A DNA stretch of 64,000 nt from Apostichopus japonicus. Its lineage: Eukaryota; Echinodermata; Holothuroidea; Aspidochirotida; Stichopodidae. The position numbers were made by a program, and so were the translations under genes. The DNA lies in NCBI RefSeq assembly GCF_037975245.1, contig NC_092576.1:5591001-5655000 (forward strand), read 5' to 3'. Every line of letters starts with the position of its first letter. The stretch's first letter is position 1. The notes beneath the pieces are model-generated. The model was not told where the DNA came from, searched no databases, and was given only the letters and a program-made list of their open reading frames with translations. Positions 1 through 10,941 of the stretch are shown here, one piece after another.

Positions 1-370
1 GAACTTAATTAAATGCAAGAACTTCCCAATAAATATTTTTTGTGCAAGTTAAATTATATGTGGTGTGACAGTTAGTAAACCTAAAATGATCGAATGCTTT
101 TGTTGTTTTGATTTGGAATTGAAGAGGGTAGCGTTGTTAAAAAAAAGTGGCACATTAAAAAAAAATATCGGTAAGGTAATTTGACTTTGTATTCAGTGAA
201 CAGTTCTTGATACCGATTTGATATCACGTTGTTTATTATTCACATGCATTTTTTTGGGCTAATATGAACCTAATTATCATAGCTGTGTTGATTTTTTATC
301 TAGAGATGATGACAACTTGTATCTGGAATTGTTGATGTTCATGTTTTGACCATTTCTCTTCGCATTTTAG

Positions 371-481
371 AGGAGGAACGACGAACTGGTTGGATTGTTG
401 TTGTTGTTGTTGTTGTGTTATTCGTGTTGATGAGTTGCATCGTCGTACTTCTGATCGTGTTCCGCCGCCGCCGACTGAAAG
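371..481 (+). CDS. Receptor transmembrane exon
   Basis: Internal exon of a type I membrane receptor whose ectodomain lies upstream of the window. The acceptor is a strong pyrimidine-rich tract ending in TTTTAG and the donor is G|GTAATT. With two leading bases it translates to EERRTGW, then about 24 hydrophobic residues rich in V, L and I, then FRRRRLK, which is a classic membrane helix plus basic stop-transfer signal. It ends with one base of a codon (phase 1), which joins the exon at 2139 to give LK-D-RQ without a stop. The Val run is encoded by a GTT repeat. The helix-plus-RRRR pattern makes this unlikely to be chance, but the receptor family cannot be named from this exon alone. Confidence 0.72.
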
Positions 482-2138
482 GTAATTCATAGATTAATCA
501 CAAATATCAATCTTACTCTGAAGTATTTAATAAACTTATGTTTAATTGATTCGGTTCAGGGTTATATTAGATAACTTTAGATGATGAAATCATGTCCCGC
601 TAATATGAATCTCATCTTAATGGATTTATACTTGAAATACTTTGAATCCATTGCAATCTGTGACACCTGGATATCTGGTTCACCCCTCTTTTTTGCCCCA
701 CCAATGGCTGTTCCGTGTCCCCATTATTGATTTAACATTGTGTTAACTCCAACTTGTAGCATGAGGGGTGGATGGGGTCTTCCATTGCAATAAAAGTGAA
801 TCTCTTACATATTACATCCCCCGCACACTTTTGGATTAAGCCTCTCCGACATGCTCTTTATGACCTCTCAAACTTTCCCGGTATAGAATTCTTGAAATGC
901 TCTCCTGTGATTCCTCTTCTACTATGTGCGTGGAATGCGAGCTACAAACCTGGTTAGCACCTACTTTCTAGTGCACGCCGTTTTTCAAGTGTATTTGGAA
1001 CGCAATACTTTATTTCATTGTTTCATTACAACTAAGAGCATTTGCGGTGTAGCCTCGGTGACAGTAACCACAATCAGACTAAAACCACATACATGTAATG
1101 ATGTAAGCCAAACGGACTATGTTTAGAGATCTTGGTGAAAGCAAACTGTTACAAGAACAAGAGATTTCAAAATAGTAACATCTGTTCAATTGTTCTGATC
1201 AAAATGTGAATACCCTAACCTATTTATGCTGATTAAAAGTGTCCGTCACTCTCCACACTTCATAACAACATATTGCAATTACCAGGGCATTATTTTTGTT
1301 ACAATCGGGTGATTTCACTGTCGCAAGTATAGTCTAGGGAGAAATAAGGATAGGCCAATAAACTTTAATAAGATTTAAATAATTGGATGAATACAGCTTG
1401 ATAATAGTATGTATTTAGATTTATCCTATCATGGATAAGCTATTGACCAGCCGAAATATTAGCATAAACTTCTTCTTTGAAACACACCTTCCAAAGTCAG
1501 ACTTTAGCCAACGATGTACGTTATTAAGATGAAATAGATGAAACAGATTAAACAGATTAATCATATTAAACAGAATAAACAACAGACTGACAAATGAAAT
1601 AGATGAAACGGATGAAATAGATTAAACTAATTAAATGTATTAAAAGGATTAAAGGGATTAAAATGATTGAACAGATTAAACATTACACAGATCAAATAGA
1701 ATAAACAGAATAAACAGATTAATAAGATTAAATAGATTGAATAGAAACAAGTGGTATTTGAATGTTAACAAACATGATCATCCTGACATAAAATAGGCAA
1801 TTACAGATCGTTTACTTCTACCAATCAGCCAAAGTCACGCTCTTCCTATGATCGGTCACTTTGTATATTCATCATGCATCATTCCTTCACACAAAGAGTG
1901 GTGCAGGTCATTTCTTTAGTTCAGAGTTCAAGTTGTCCATGCAGTTCTCATGAAAACGTGTGCCTCATATCCCACAGATCATAGGCGTCAAGTTATGTAT
2001 ATAACTATATACTATCTTACCTAACGTATTGAGACTGCCTAATACGCCGTTTGAAGCTTGTGTCTGTAATTATATTAATACTTTTATTTTCGCTGTTAGA
2101 ACTAATACCAGTTTATATCGTATTTGTTAATTCCACAG
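482..2138 (+). other. Intron after the transmembrane exon
   Basis: No convincing coding sequence is seen. The intron carries the AGATTAAAC-type repeat at 1528-1745. Short open frames at 772-1126 have no splice or composition support. Confidence 0.5.
1528..1745. repeat. Degenerate AGATTAAAC / GATGAAATA repeat
   Basis: Many imperfect copies of a 9-12-base AT-rich word (agattaaac, agatgaaac, agaataaac) occur in tandem. The tract is low in complexity and non-coding. Confidence 0.7.
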
Positions 2139-2222
2139 ATCGACAGAGAACAATAACAGCAGTACAGCAGTGGCAGCAACGACTCAAAGCTACGAAAAGG
2201 GTGACAGAAGAAGATTTAAGAG
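2139..2222 (+). CDS. Receptor cytoplasmic exon 1
   Basis: Exon bounded by TTCCACAG and G|GTATCT. Its two leading bases complete the codon left by the exon at 371-481. It encodes a polar, Gln/Lys/Glu-rich, probably helical juxtamembrane segment (DRQRTITAVQQWQQRLKATK then RVTEEDLR). It ends in phase 1 and joins the exon at 2473 without a stop. No enzyme or adaptor motif is recognised. An apparent hydrophobic leader read in frame just upstream begins at TTG and lies in the intron, so it is not used. Confidence 0.62.
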
Positions 2223-2472
2223 GTATCTTAGTTATCTATATTTATATATATTATATTTAATTACCTCATGGATTATTTGCAACTTTCAATCACTGATGTG
2301 TATTTAATTTTGACGGAAGAAACGATTCGTTCTCAGTTTGGATTAGTAAGTTTCCTGTACTGCACTTACATATACATTTAAGTTAAAGTGACCCAAAATG
2401 AAATAGAATACAACTGTAAGGCTGCTACTCATTAATCGATTTGTTTGTTTGTTTTTTTTTTTCATTTTAAAG

Positions 2473-2564
2473 CCTTGTGTAAGAAAGTTATAATTTCGAA
2501 AGACCAAACTCGAGCTACACACGATGGGATAGTGAAGAGGTTGAAGGAAGCATCTGAAAGACAG
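2473..2564 (+). CDS. Receptor cytoplasmic exon 2
   Basis: The acceptor follows a long T tract and ends TTTTAAAG; the donor is CAG|GTGAAA. The reading phase follows from the previous exon (G+CC gives Ala) and gives LCKKVIISKDQTRATHDGIV followed by KRLKEASERQ, a basic, probably alpha-helical segment. It ends in phase 0. The function is unknown; the support is splice-site quality and an open, phase-consistent chain across five exons. Confidence 0.6.
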
Positions 2565-3696
2565 GTGAAAAACTTTTTAAAAGAATTTCTAATATTACTT
2601 TACTTTCGATTCAGTGTGTAGAAGAAATACAGAAATAATGTACCTTAGCTTGATGCTCTTTTGTCAAACAATAACAGTTAGTGGAAGAATCTGATTATAT
2701 GAGGCATTGAGAATAAAGGTGACCGATCCATAGATAGTTACCTCGTTAATTCATTATATTTTGTTTTAACTTTCAAAATAAAACATTAGCCACAATATCC
2801 ACTAGGTTCATATATACATTTAAAGAGAGCTTGTCCGATATGTTAACCGTTCAGTCATGTCTTAATTCATGATGTTTTGATACATTGAACAATATTTCAA
2901 ACAGTGACTTCGCGTATTGTTGACTTTCAGTGAGTTAAAACTCATTTACTTTTCTAAATACTTGTTTTTGTAGAAGCAAATGATATGTGAAACAAAATTG
3001 CCCGCATCTAGTGTCGACTTCATTTTAGACATTTTCAAACTCTACAGAAGAAAACTGCAAAGTGGATTAACAATTTGTAATATAGATACGATTTAACTGA
3101 TTGATAATTAGGTCAAATAATGGACTTCGTAATCACGCACGTGATGTTGAATAACTATCATGAAATATGTAAATTTGTTGCGTATTTGTGAAGAATAATT
3201 TGTAACCTTTAAATGCTTCAAGTTACGGTGATTAAGATATGAGTATTACATAAATATCGTTTTTTTGTTGGTACAGAGATGAACCATTTCCTTTGCCTGC
3301 TGTTCATCTCCATTGCCAATTAACAGTTTGCTTTACACATCATGTTAAGGACTTACCTATCTCAACTTAAACTTACAGGCATTACTTAATTAAAAAGAAT
3401 CATGAAGCAAAAAAACTAACGCACCAAGCATCGTCATATCAATATTATAAATTAACTAAGCTAAATTGAGACAACTGTCATGTTTCAATTTTCGATTTTC
3501 ACGTTAGGATTTATTTTACACGATATGACAGACACATGTTGCTATATCAATTGTAAACTGATTCCTGTTGACCAATCTTAGAATTACTTTGTGATCTCTC
3601 CTAGTTATTCAATGATCTAAATAATGTTGATAATGATTTGAGTTTCCTCATTCATGATTGCTCAAACTTATATTATGTAGTTAATTTCTTGGATAG

Positions 3697-3908
3697 GTTG
3701 ACATCCAAAGGATTATACTGCGAGACAGCTTTACGTCAGTTGAAGATAACGGTGTAGCTCTTAATCTAAGCTCTGGAGCAGCTTTACCTCCGCTTAACAC
3801 TTTGAACAGATTGGACTTTTACAACGAAAAATGGCAAGAATGGGACTTAACAAAATTGATTAGCATCCTGCAATATGCTTGTCACAGAAGACCACCGACC
3901 GAGATTAT
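3697..3908 (+). CDS. Receptor cytoplasmic exon 3 (LRR-like?)
   Basis: The acceptor is GGATAG and the donor AT|GTAAGC. The exon encodes about 70 residues starting VDIQRIILRDSF, then ALNLSSGAALPPLNTLNRLD, FYNEKWQEWDLTKLISILQY and ACHRRPPTEI. The alternation of short hydrophobic strands and an amphipathic helix resembles leucine-rich-repeat or NLR C-terminal sequence. That resemblance is weak and judged by eye. A FYNE tyrosine is present but there is no clear ITIM or ITAM. Phase 0 in and phase 2 out match the flanking exons. Confidence 0.6.
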
Positions 3909-4277
3909 GTAAGCGTTATTATTTTGAACAGTCGACTATTATTCATATTGTCTGAGAAAAAAATACATTTATTCAATTTAACTATTAGTTGGAATAATTA
4001 CTGTTAGAGTATAACTATATGTGAAGATGTTTAAGCAACATGTCGAACCATCTCGCGCTTACTTACACATAATATCACGTGCAGAATATACCTCTTTTAG
4101 CTAATTTATTGATTTATCTACCAAAGAAATTCGGTGGTATATGCTCCTTCGTTTGAGCAGGCTGCATCAGATGTGAATGGAAACAAAATGATAAAAATAC
4201 TTGAAGTATAATAATGCACACCTTTTAGTGTATCTCATGGCAAAAAACTTACAAATTACTACAATTTCTTCTCAAAG

Positions 4278-4362
4278 GATTGAAAGAAGTCTGCTGCCCT
4301 TTAAATTTGAGAACAAGTTGAGCACGTTACAACAGGAGCCACGTGGTAGGAAAGCAGTTTAA
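4278..4362 (+). CDS. Receptor terminal exon with stop
   Basis: The acceptor TTTCTTCTCAAAG is pyrimidine-rich. The first base completes ATG across the junction, then IERSLLPFKFENKLSTLQQE and PRGRKAV run to a TAA at 4360-4362. A canonical AATAAA follows 16 bases later, so this is a plausible last coding exon. With the preceding exons it gives a cytoplasmic tail of about 155 residues. No homologous domain is recognised. Confidence 0.58.
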
Positions 4363-4377
4363 CAAATTACTCTTACA

Positions 4378-4383
4378 AATAAA
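4378..4383 (+). terminator. Poly(A) signal AATAAA of the first receptor gene
   Basis: AATAAA lies 16 bases after the TAA at 4360-4362, within an AT-rich stretch. It is the first canonical signal downstream of a phase-consistent exon chain. Confidence 0.5.
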
Positions 4384-5910
4384 TTAATCTTTACAGGTAA
4401 ATGTTGATGAGGTGAAATGAAGTTGTGTAAATGATTGCATCTGCTCGATTAAGAACAATGACTTATGCGTTTATGATTATCCTTTGTTCAACTGGTTTGA
4501 GAAAAATTAGTCAAACACGAAAAAAAGGAGATTTCTTCACGTCTTTATCTACAACCCTAAAGCTACATTTTTACCTACTGCGATCATATTTGCTTTCGTC
4601 GTGCCTAATGTCAGTAGCATAGCGCATAGCGCATTTCTTATCGAAGCCAAATAGATTTATGCGATGGTAATTGTGCGTGCATTTTGTATTTCGTGGGGTG
4701 TTGGTACGTGCGTGACGGTTAGCTATGCACTGTATAAAAGAAAATGATGGTTTAATGTCATACTTGGGGTGTTGATCCACCTTAGTAAGCAGAAGAAAAT
4801 AATTTTCTTCAAAAGTGAAGTGAAGTTCACGAAGGTCAACGCTTTTAAATGTTTAAACACAGTACGTTAAAAAGTAGAGTTTGGATGAAATTGATAGGTG
4901 GTAGTTGATCTAACGTAATGAATACAAGAATTCCCTCTTTTTTGGAGGGGGGTGGAGCGAAATAAATTCAAGAATCCTATTTTTGTTATTTTTTGGGGGG
5001 AGAGGAGGTTATTTGAGGTTAACACTCAGTTGACAAGAGTATATTTACATTACAATTGACCTCTGGACTGTACAAACACAGTACCAGTACATTGTATGAT
5101 CCATAAGGAGTCTCAATCAGGTACATTGCTTTCAGTTTTGTTCAATTGATATTCTCGTCGTATAATATTTTAGCATCCAGTTATGGTTTGAAGAATTATG
5201 TTTATTTCAAGCTCCAATAGTACTATAAAGATATGGTTGGATTGTCATCTAATCCTGGATGCATTTATCACTGTTTTCTGAAGGGGGAGGGTGGAAGGGA
5301 GGTAGTAAGTGTTCACCTTTGCAGTCATTGTGGGACATATGTACATGTGCGATATCTCGTTAGGGGCACTATGAATGGTCAACATATCCGAAGATAGTTG
5401 GTTGTGTTTTGAGAAGTGGGAAAACCTAGCTTAAAAATTATTTAGAATAACAACTCGGATGGATATCAGATCATTAACATATTTTTCAAAAACTGCGTTC
5501 TCCTAAGATCAATGCATTTTCCATTGACCTCTTTTCTTCATATTGTTAGCGTTAGGCAATACACCGAGAGTTGACGACATGCACAGTCCCATGTGAAAGG
5601 TGTTTTTAGCAAATATGAGTTGTGCACAGGACGCCTGTATAACTAGTGAGGGGGTACTAAAGGAATGTCAAGAAGCTTATTTCATGTGCCACAAATACAG
5701 ATGGCACAATTCATCTGTAGAGTCGGGAATTACTAGGTTTATCAATTATAGTCTTCAAAAGTTAAATAAATGTTATATGTCCGGATGTAGCTGACACACC
5801 GGGCTTGTACTTAAAGTTTTACACGTTCAAGTTTCCATAGATACCAGACTAAAGAAGACTCTTTATACTGTCTCTTTCAGTTGTTTGGATGAGTGGTGTT
5901 ATATCCGCAG

Positions 5911-5948
5911 GAATACTGCATTTGAATTACGATACTGAGCAGTGGGAG
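5911..5948 (+). CDS. Tail exon a, block A
   Basis: Small exon between ATATCCGCAG and GAG|GTATGT, encoding (G)ILHLNYDTEQWE after two leading bases. An alternative acceptor at 5880 would make it 68 bases, one base shorter than in block B and so out of frame. The inner acceptor is conserved in both blocks. The phase-1 start would also accept the transmembrane exon at 371-481, allowing an alternative cytoplasmic tail; that is inference. Confidence 0.35.
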
Positions 5949-6158
5949 GTATGTCCTGGTAACATGTGTTATATGAAGATTTCATTTAAATAGACTTATT
6001 TTTAAATATAATTTTTACATAGTAGAAGAACTAACATAGTCAAATTCATCTGTGTTTCGTCTTAATAACACCCATCACGTTCTTGCTAAGGTCTTTTTGC
6101 ATACATATCAAGGGAAGTAATGTGTACTAATCATTTTGTCGTACTGAGTACTTTGAAG

Positions 6159-6203
6159 AGTACTTCACTCGGTCCTCTGAACGAGTCTGTATATTACATG
6201 CTT
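6159..6203 (+). pseudogene. Tail exon b, block A (acceptor degraded)
   Basis: Counterpart of 54542-54586. It keeps the 3' part (GPLNESVYYML) and donor CTT|GTAAGT, but the block B acceptor TTCACACAG is replaced here by sequence without a pyrimidine tract. It may be skipped or dead. Confidence 0.35.
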
Positions 6204-6567
6204 GTAAGTATACATAACTTAGTAAAATATATTTCAATCCAGTGCAAAAAAGAATGTGAACAGTAGAAGCCAACAACACTTGGTTCCGTTCAACGACTCT
6301 CATATTTTGAAGGAGTGGCACAATTACGTTTAACTTATGAGGAGGGGGGGGGGGGGGTGGAGGAGGTGGTTGCGCCACGGCTTTTCAGAAGATATATTAG
6401 ACAGAACAGCAATGACCTGGATGTATCAGGATAATGTTAAGAAGTATAATTAATTGCCTATACTTTCGTATTTATAAATGAAACGGCTTAAATTGTGTGT
6501 AGAAATGATTTAACATTATATAAATATGTTATCATTAGACCAAGTCTATACAAGTAACCAAGAATGT

Positions 6568-6699
6568 GCACCCGAACCGAATTGTACAGTTGCTTATAAT
6601 AGCGTTTTCGACTTGAATATATTGCGCATTTATATGCATCTGTGTTATAAAATGATAACACGTGTTATGCTAGAGGCACATTTTATTGCGGCCTGTATT

Positions 6700-6766
<67 letters not shown>

Positions 6767-6921
6767 CCACTACGATTTACTGTATTGTATCTTTAACATA
6801 TCTAGCTTTCGCATGCTCAAAACATAACACGTGTTAGTGTGTTATAACACCCTGGCATATAAATGCATAATATGCTACACGTTAAGAACAAATATAAGCT
6901 CACACCTTTTCGGCTTGGGTG
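6568..6921 (+). mobile_element. MITE with 6-bp target duplication GAATGT
   Basis: The element begins GCACCCGAACCGAA and ends TTTTCGGCTTGGGTG, which are imperfect inverted termini. It is flanked by GAATGT at 6562-6567 and 6922-6927. Block B keeps the empty site (gaatgtaatg near 54940), so the insertion came after the duplication. The core is a TA array flanked by inverted subterminal words containing taacacgtgtta. A second copy lies inverted at 22030-22416. No coding capacity. Confidence 0.85.
6703..6763. repeat. (TA)n microsatellite inside the MITE
   Basis: Uninterrupted TA dinucleotides form the loop centre of the MITE. The open frame of alternating Ile/Tyr across it is not a gene. Confidence 0.95.
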
Positions 6922-6995
6922 GAATGTAATGTTAGAATTACTTTATGCCAAGACGATCAGTGTAATACACTGAATATTCATCAGTTTATACACAG

Positions 6996-7100
6996 GCAAT
7001 AGTGCTTTGGCGATGCGCGAATGTATCAGGCGTAGAAGGAACGAATAAAGGATTCATTGTTTTGTGCAAACGTTACATTTCGTTTACATTTCCACTGCCG
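6996..7100 (+). CDS. Tail exon c, block A
   Basis: Phase 0 to phase 0 exon of 35 codons between TTTATACACAG and CCG|GTAATT. It reads AIVLWRCANVSGVEGTNKGF then IVLCKRYISFTFPLP. The block B copy has the same length and frame with a few substitutions (W to C, A to G, R to C), but its donor is GTCGTT. The family is not recognised; a hydrophobic, Cys-containing stretch is visible. Because the whole duplication is conserved, similarity between the copies is not independent evidence of coding. Confidence 0.4.
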
Positions 7101-7786
7101 GTAATTGCATATCTGGTATATTAGCTGGTATGCTTACCTACTAATGATGCTAACTGTAGACTAAGTTAGAAATGAACAGAGGAATGGATATTTAAGAAAC
7201 AGGACAATGTTTTACATTTTTAAGACAATGAGCGATTAATTCCCATTATATTAATTGTATAACCATTGTGCAATTAAGCAGTAATTGGTGTATCATATTA
7301 TGCTAAATTTGTATATTTAACTTAGTGACAATATTAAACTGTCGGCTGTTTCACATCTTGTTTTTCAGTTAAAAAAGTTTGAGGTTTTTTTTTTTTTTGC
7401 CATGCTGTAATAACTCTCCACATTACCATAATTCCTAGCTTATAGACATCTTCTCTACAATCAAAGCCAAACTGGTGGTTTGAAATTGATTATGAATGAT
7501 TTATTACCTCTTGCAGAATTAATTATGAACAAACCCAAAGTATATGAACACATTACGTTTTTAGTTCTGTATTACACTCTTATGTGATTGTCGTTGGCAA
7601 ATAGATACTCTGCAATTAGCTTCTTCACAAGAAACAAACTGTTATAAAGTAAATAAATACACAGATAAAGGTCACTTCCAATTTAAGGAGAAAATAGTTC
7701 ATTCACGTTTTCTTTCCGTGTTAGTTATGCATGTTTGTTTATGTGCGTGATAATATTGAACTTCATGTTTTACACTTGTATTACAG

Positions 7787-7810
7787 AAAGAGAAGGCAAA
7801 TGAAGAAGTG
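7787..7810 (+). CDS. Tail microexon d, block A
   Basis: 24-base exon (KEKANEEV) between TTGTATTACAG and GTG|GTAAGT, phase 0 to 0. It fits between exons c and e without breaking frame. In block B the acceptor AG is gone (tatcacaaaaa), so it would be skipped there without a frameshift. Confidence 0.4.
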
Positions 7811-9460
7811 GTAAGTAAACTGGTAAATTCAGTATCCTATTATTAGTGGAAACTATGCCTGTACTTTTCATCAGGTTAAATTATCAAATTATTCTACGAG
7901 CAGGAAAGGATTATATAGATATTGTGGTAAATTTGGTGAAATATTAAAGAAAACATTGTACTTACGAGTAAAATGTAAGGATTTGTATGTGTATGACCCA
8001 TAATATTTGGGTGGCACAAAATATGGGGTTTTAGTGTATTAATGAATACACGCTTTACGCTCTCCCGCTTTTTCTTTCCCTAAACTCTCATTAGGTTAGG
8101 ACAATTATTTACCATGATGACCCCAAAGACGGCGGGCATGGTGGGGTGGTCTGGTCGTGGACTTAATTCTCCACCCCACTTTTTGGCCTGTACTGAAACC
8201 TCTATTTGACAAACCAAAACATAGAGTAAAAAAAATCTTCATAAACTAAAAACAACTGCTTTAATTCAAAATTTGTCGAACTTAGAAGTCGAAGTTTTTA
8301 GATTAAATGACGTCAGTTTGAGGAAAAGGTTGAAAGTTTGAGGTATAGTAGTCGAAATTTGCAAGGAAAAAAAGTCAAAAGTTAGAGAATAAAGGAATAT
8401 AGAATAAGGATTTTTTTTAAGAAAACTTTCGACATATTTTCTTATTCTATGGAAATAATTAAGCAAAGAGGTAACAAAGGTCGAAACGATCGACATTTTG
8501 AGATTAGAAACATAAATTTAGGTATTACAACTTCGGAAGAAAGTGGAATTGATATAAACAAAAGCGAGGTTTAGTTGGTGAAGCAGTCAAAATTTCGAGA
8601 TAAAATGTTGAAGTTTACTATCTACAGTGGCCCAACAAAGCATAAAAAAGTAAAATTCGTCTAGCAAAGATACCCAAACTGACGACCGGTTATTATTCTG
8701 TATATTCTCCCCTCCCATCACACCCACCTCCATTTGATAGCTCTCTACGAACCTCACTGCCCGTTGCTGTTGAGTTTGCCTTAGAGGACAAAGTTCGATA
8801 AATCTTAGTCAATGTCTCCCATTTTAAGATGGGATCCACCGTTCTTGGACTGCCGTGTAAGAGGAAGTAAATATGTTATGCATTTTACTTGGTTATTGGC
8901 TATGTGTCACATGTTCCCATGAGCATCACCTGTACTAATTGCAAAACAAATAAATTTGTTACCACAAGGGACTCTAACAATGGACATTAATAAAATATAA
9001 ACGGGCACGCGAAGGGAGGAGGAGCCGACTGGGGGACCAAGGGTATAACATGCTTGGGGATGCCCTCATTGCCCACATTGCCCTCCCCAACCCTCCCCGC
9101 ACCTTGGTTCCGCTATTACGGTCATGACTTAACTGTGTTCACAACAAGATAGTGTGGTTGCCATAGTGAATTTCTTGTCATACACTTAGTTTATGGAGTC
9201 ATGCAATCGCAACATTGTTAAACTGAAAGATCTTTAAGCTAAATGATTTTGGAATTCATTGTATAGGTGTTCTCTGAATGCAAAGTGAATGATGTAAACA
9301 ACTGAATAATATAATAACTGGAATAAGATCCCTATTCACAGTTTCAGTTTGCTTAACCTTGTGTTTGCTATATAAAACATGCTAAGTTTTCTTCTTGCTG
9401 ATCAGATTTCATATGTTAATGTTGTATGTAATAATATTCTTACCCATTTGTTGCTTTCAG
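7811..9460 (+). other. Intron-like, no gene seen
   Basis: This AT-rich stretch is shared with block B (about 55850-57418). Short frames have no splice support and frame is not kept between the two copies. Confidence 0.5.
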
Positions 9461-9477
9461 ACCGACAAAACGGAAGG
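9461..9477 (+). CDS. Tail microexon e, block A
   Basis: 17-base exon between TTGCTTTCAG and GG|GTAAGT, encoding TDKTE plus two bases. It joins the terminal exon copies at 9931 and 10759 as G-AKLLE. Both splice sites are kept in block B (57419-57435). Confidence 0.42.
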
Positions 9478-9555
9478 GTAAGTCTTAATACTGCGATTCC
9501 ATATCTGAACTGATATATCGTGTTCTAGATTCATAGGTAACAAAATAATATATCA

Positions 9556-9790
9556 TGTGTTGTAAAAACTACTACAGTACTAATGTCATCATTTCTGTAC
9601 AATCAATATGCTACATGACTAATGTCGCCATATGTGCACAGTCAATAAGCTACAGTACTAACGTCTTACTTTGTGTACAATCAATAAGCTACAGTACAAA
9701 TGTCTTACCGTGTGTACAATCTCTAAGCTACAGTACTAATGTCGTCATTTGTGTACAATAAGTAACATGTACTACATATGTCGTCCTCAA
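9556..9790. repeat. ~40-bp minisatellite (block A, array 1)
   Basis: Tandem copies of a unit containing caataagctacagtacta, atgtcgtcat and tgtgcacaa. The same family is at 10114-10640 and 57525-57930. Confidence 0.85.
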
Positions 9791-9930
9791 CGCACACTCA
9801 CTAAGCTAAAGTACAATGTTTAGAGTTATTACTAATATACTGAGAAATGATACAATGATTTAATGAGTATGGAAACATGCACCTATTCTGCTTGTATTTA
9901 TTCATATATTTGTATATTTCAATTAATTAG

Positions 9931-9961
9931 AGCAAAGCTTTTGGAAGAATCGGATCATTAA
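9931..9961 (+). CDS. Tail terminal exon f1, block A
   Basis: After the acceptor TTAATTAATTAG it encodes AKLLEESDH and then TAA. It is shorter than the block B copy because a small indel brings in a stop. It is duplicated 828 bases downstream (10759-10813). Confidence 0.38.
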
Positions 9962-10113
9962 CAATCGCCATCCGATGTGAAAGTTTGAAATTTGAAAGGC
10001 AGGTGGACGACGTCCGCATGATGCAACTGAATCATCTCTGGTTTTAACAGATATGACTAAGAAAGATAAGGAAAATGCAGCTTTGTTCGTAAACACACAG
10101 GGAATCTTCGATC

Positions 10114-10640
10114 AATCAATAAGCTACAGTACTAATGTCTTACCTATGTACAATCTCTAAGTTACTGTACAAATGTCATAATTTGTGTACATTCTGTAAG
10201 CTACAGTACTAATGTCGTCATATGTGCACAATCAATAAGCTACAGTACTAATGTCTTACCTTATGTACAATCTCTAAGTTACTGTACTAATGTCTTACCT
10301 TATGTACAATCTCTAAGTTACTGTACAATTATCATAATTTATGTACAATCTGTAAGCTACAGTACTATATCATCATTTATGTACAATCACTTAGCTAAAG
10401 TACTAATGTCGTCATTTCTGCACAATCAATAAGCTACAGTACTAATGTCGCCATATGTGCGCAGTCAATAAGCTACTAATGTTTTACTTTGTGTACAATC
10501 AATAAGCTACAGTACAAATGTCTTACTTCGTGTACAAACTCTAAGCTACAGTACTAATGTCGTCATTTGTGTACAATTAGTAAACTGCACTACAGATGTC
10601 GTCCTTTACCGCCCTTTGTTCACACTCACTAAGCTAATGT
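10114..10640. repeat. ~40-bp minisatellite (block A, array 2)
   Basis: Same unit as array 1. The array plus the following terminal-exon region (f2) is a second copy of the 9.55-10.1 kb interval, showing a local tandem duplication absent from block B. Confidence 0.85.
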
Positions 10641-10758
10641 ACAATGTGTAGATTTATTACTAATATACTGAGATAGGATACAATGATTTAATGAGTATGG
10701 AAACATGCACCTATTCTGCTTGTATTTATTCATATATTTGTATATTTCAATTAATTAG

Positions 10759-10813
10759 AGCAAAGCTTTTGGAAGACTCGGATCAACAATCGCCTTTCGA
10801 TGTGATAGTTTGA
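10759..10813 (+). CDS. Tail terminal exon f2, block A
   Basis: Second copy of the terminal exon, with the same acceptor and reading AKLLEDSDQQSPFDVIV then TGA. It is followed by AATAAA at 10936. It gives block A a second possible C-terminus, from a local tandem duplication that includes the minisatellite. Confidence 0.38.
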
Positions 10814-10935
10814 AATTTGAAAGGCAGGTGGACGACGTCCGTATGATGCAACTGAATCATCTCTCGTTTTAACAGAAGGGACTAAGAAAGATAAGGAAGA
10901 ATGCAGCTTTGCTCATAAACACACAGGGAATCTTC

Positions 10936-10941
10936 AATAAA
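10936..10941 (+). terminator. Poly(A) signal, block A tail
   Basis: AATAAA lies 122 bases after the f2 stop. It is conserved at 58263-58268 in block B, which supports this being the 3' end of a transcribed unit. Confidence 0.4.

Larger units (their letters stand above)
371..4383 (+). other. Gene: 3' part of a single-pass receptor
   Basis: Five exons (371-481, 2139-2222, 2473-2564, 3697-3908, 4278-4362) join with phases 1,1,0,2 and a single open frame, followed by AATAAA. The order is membrane helix, RRRR, then a tail of about 155 residues. The 5' exons are outside the window. The immunoglobulin-type first exon at 62963 suggests that related receptor genes are clustered here, but no direct similarity between the two can be shown. 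Confidence 0.6.

Noticed and set aside
2051-2138. Hydrophobic leader read in frame before the exon at 2139
   Set aside because: It begins at TTG, lies upstream of a good acceptor, and the phase-matched transmembrane exon at 371 explains the join better.
5600-5794. 64-codon Cys-rich frame MSCAQDACITSEG
   Set aside because: The duplicate in block B is frameshifted and interrupted, and there are no clear splice sites; probably intronic.
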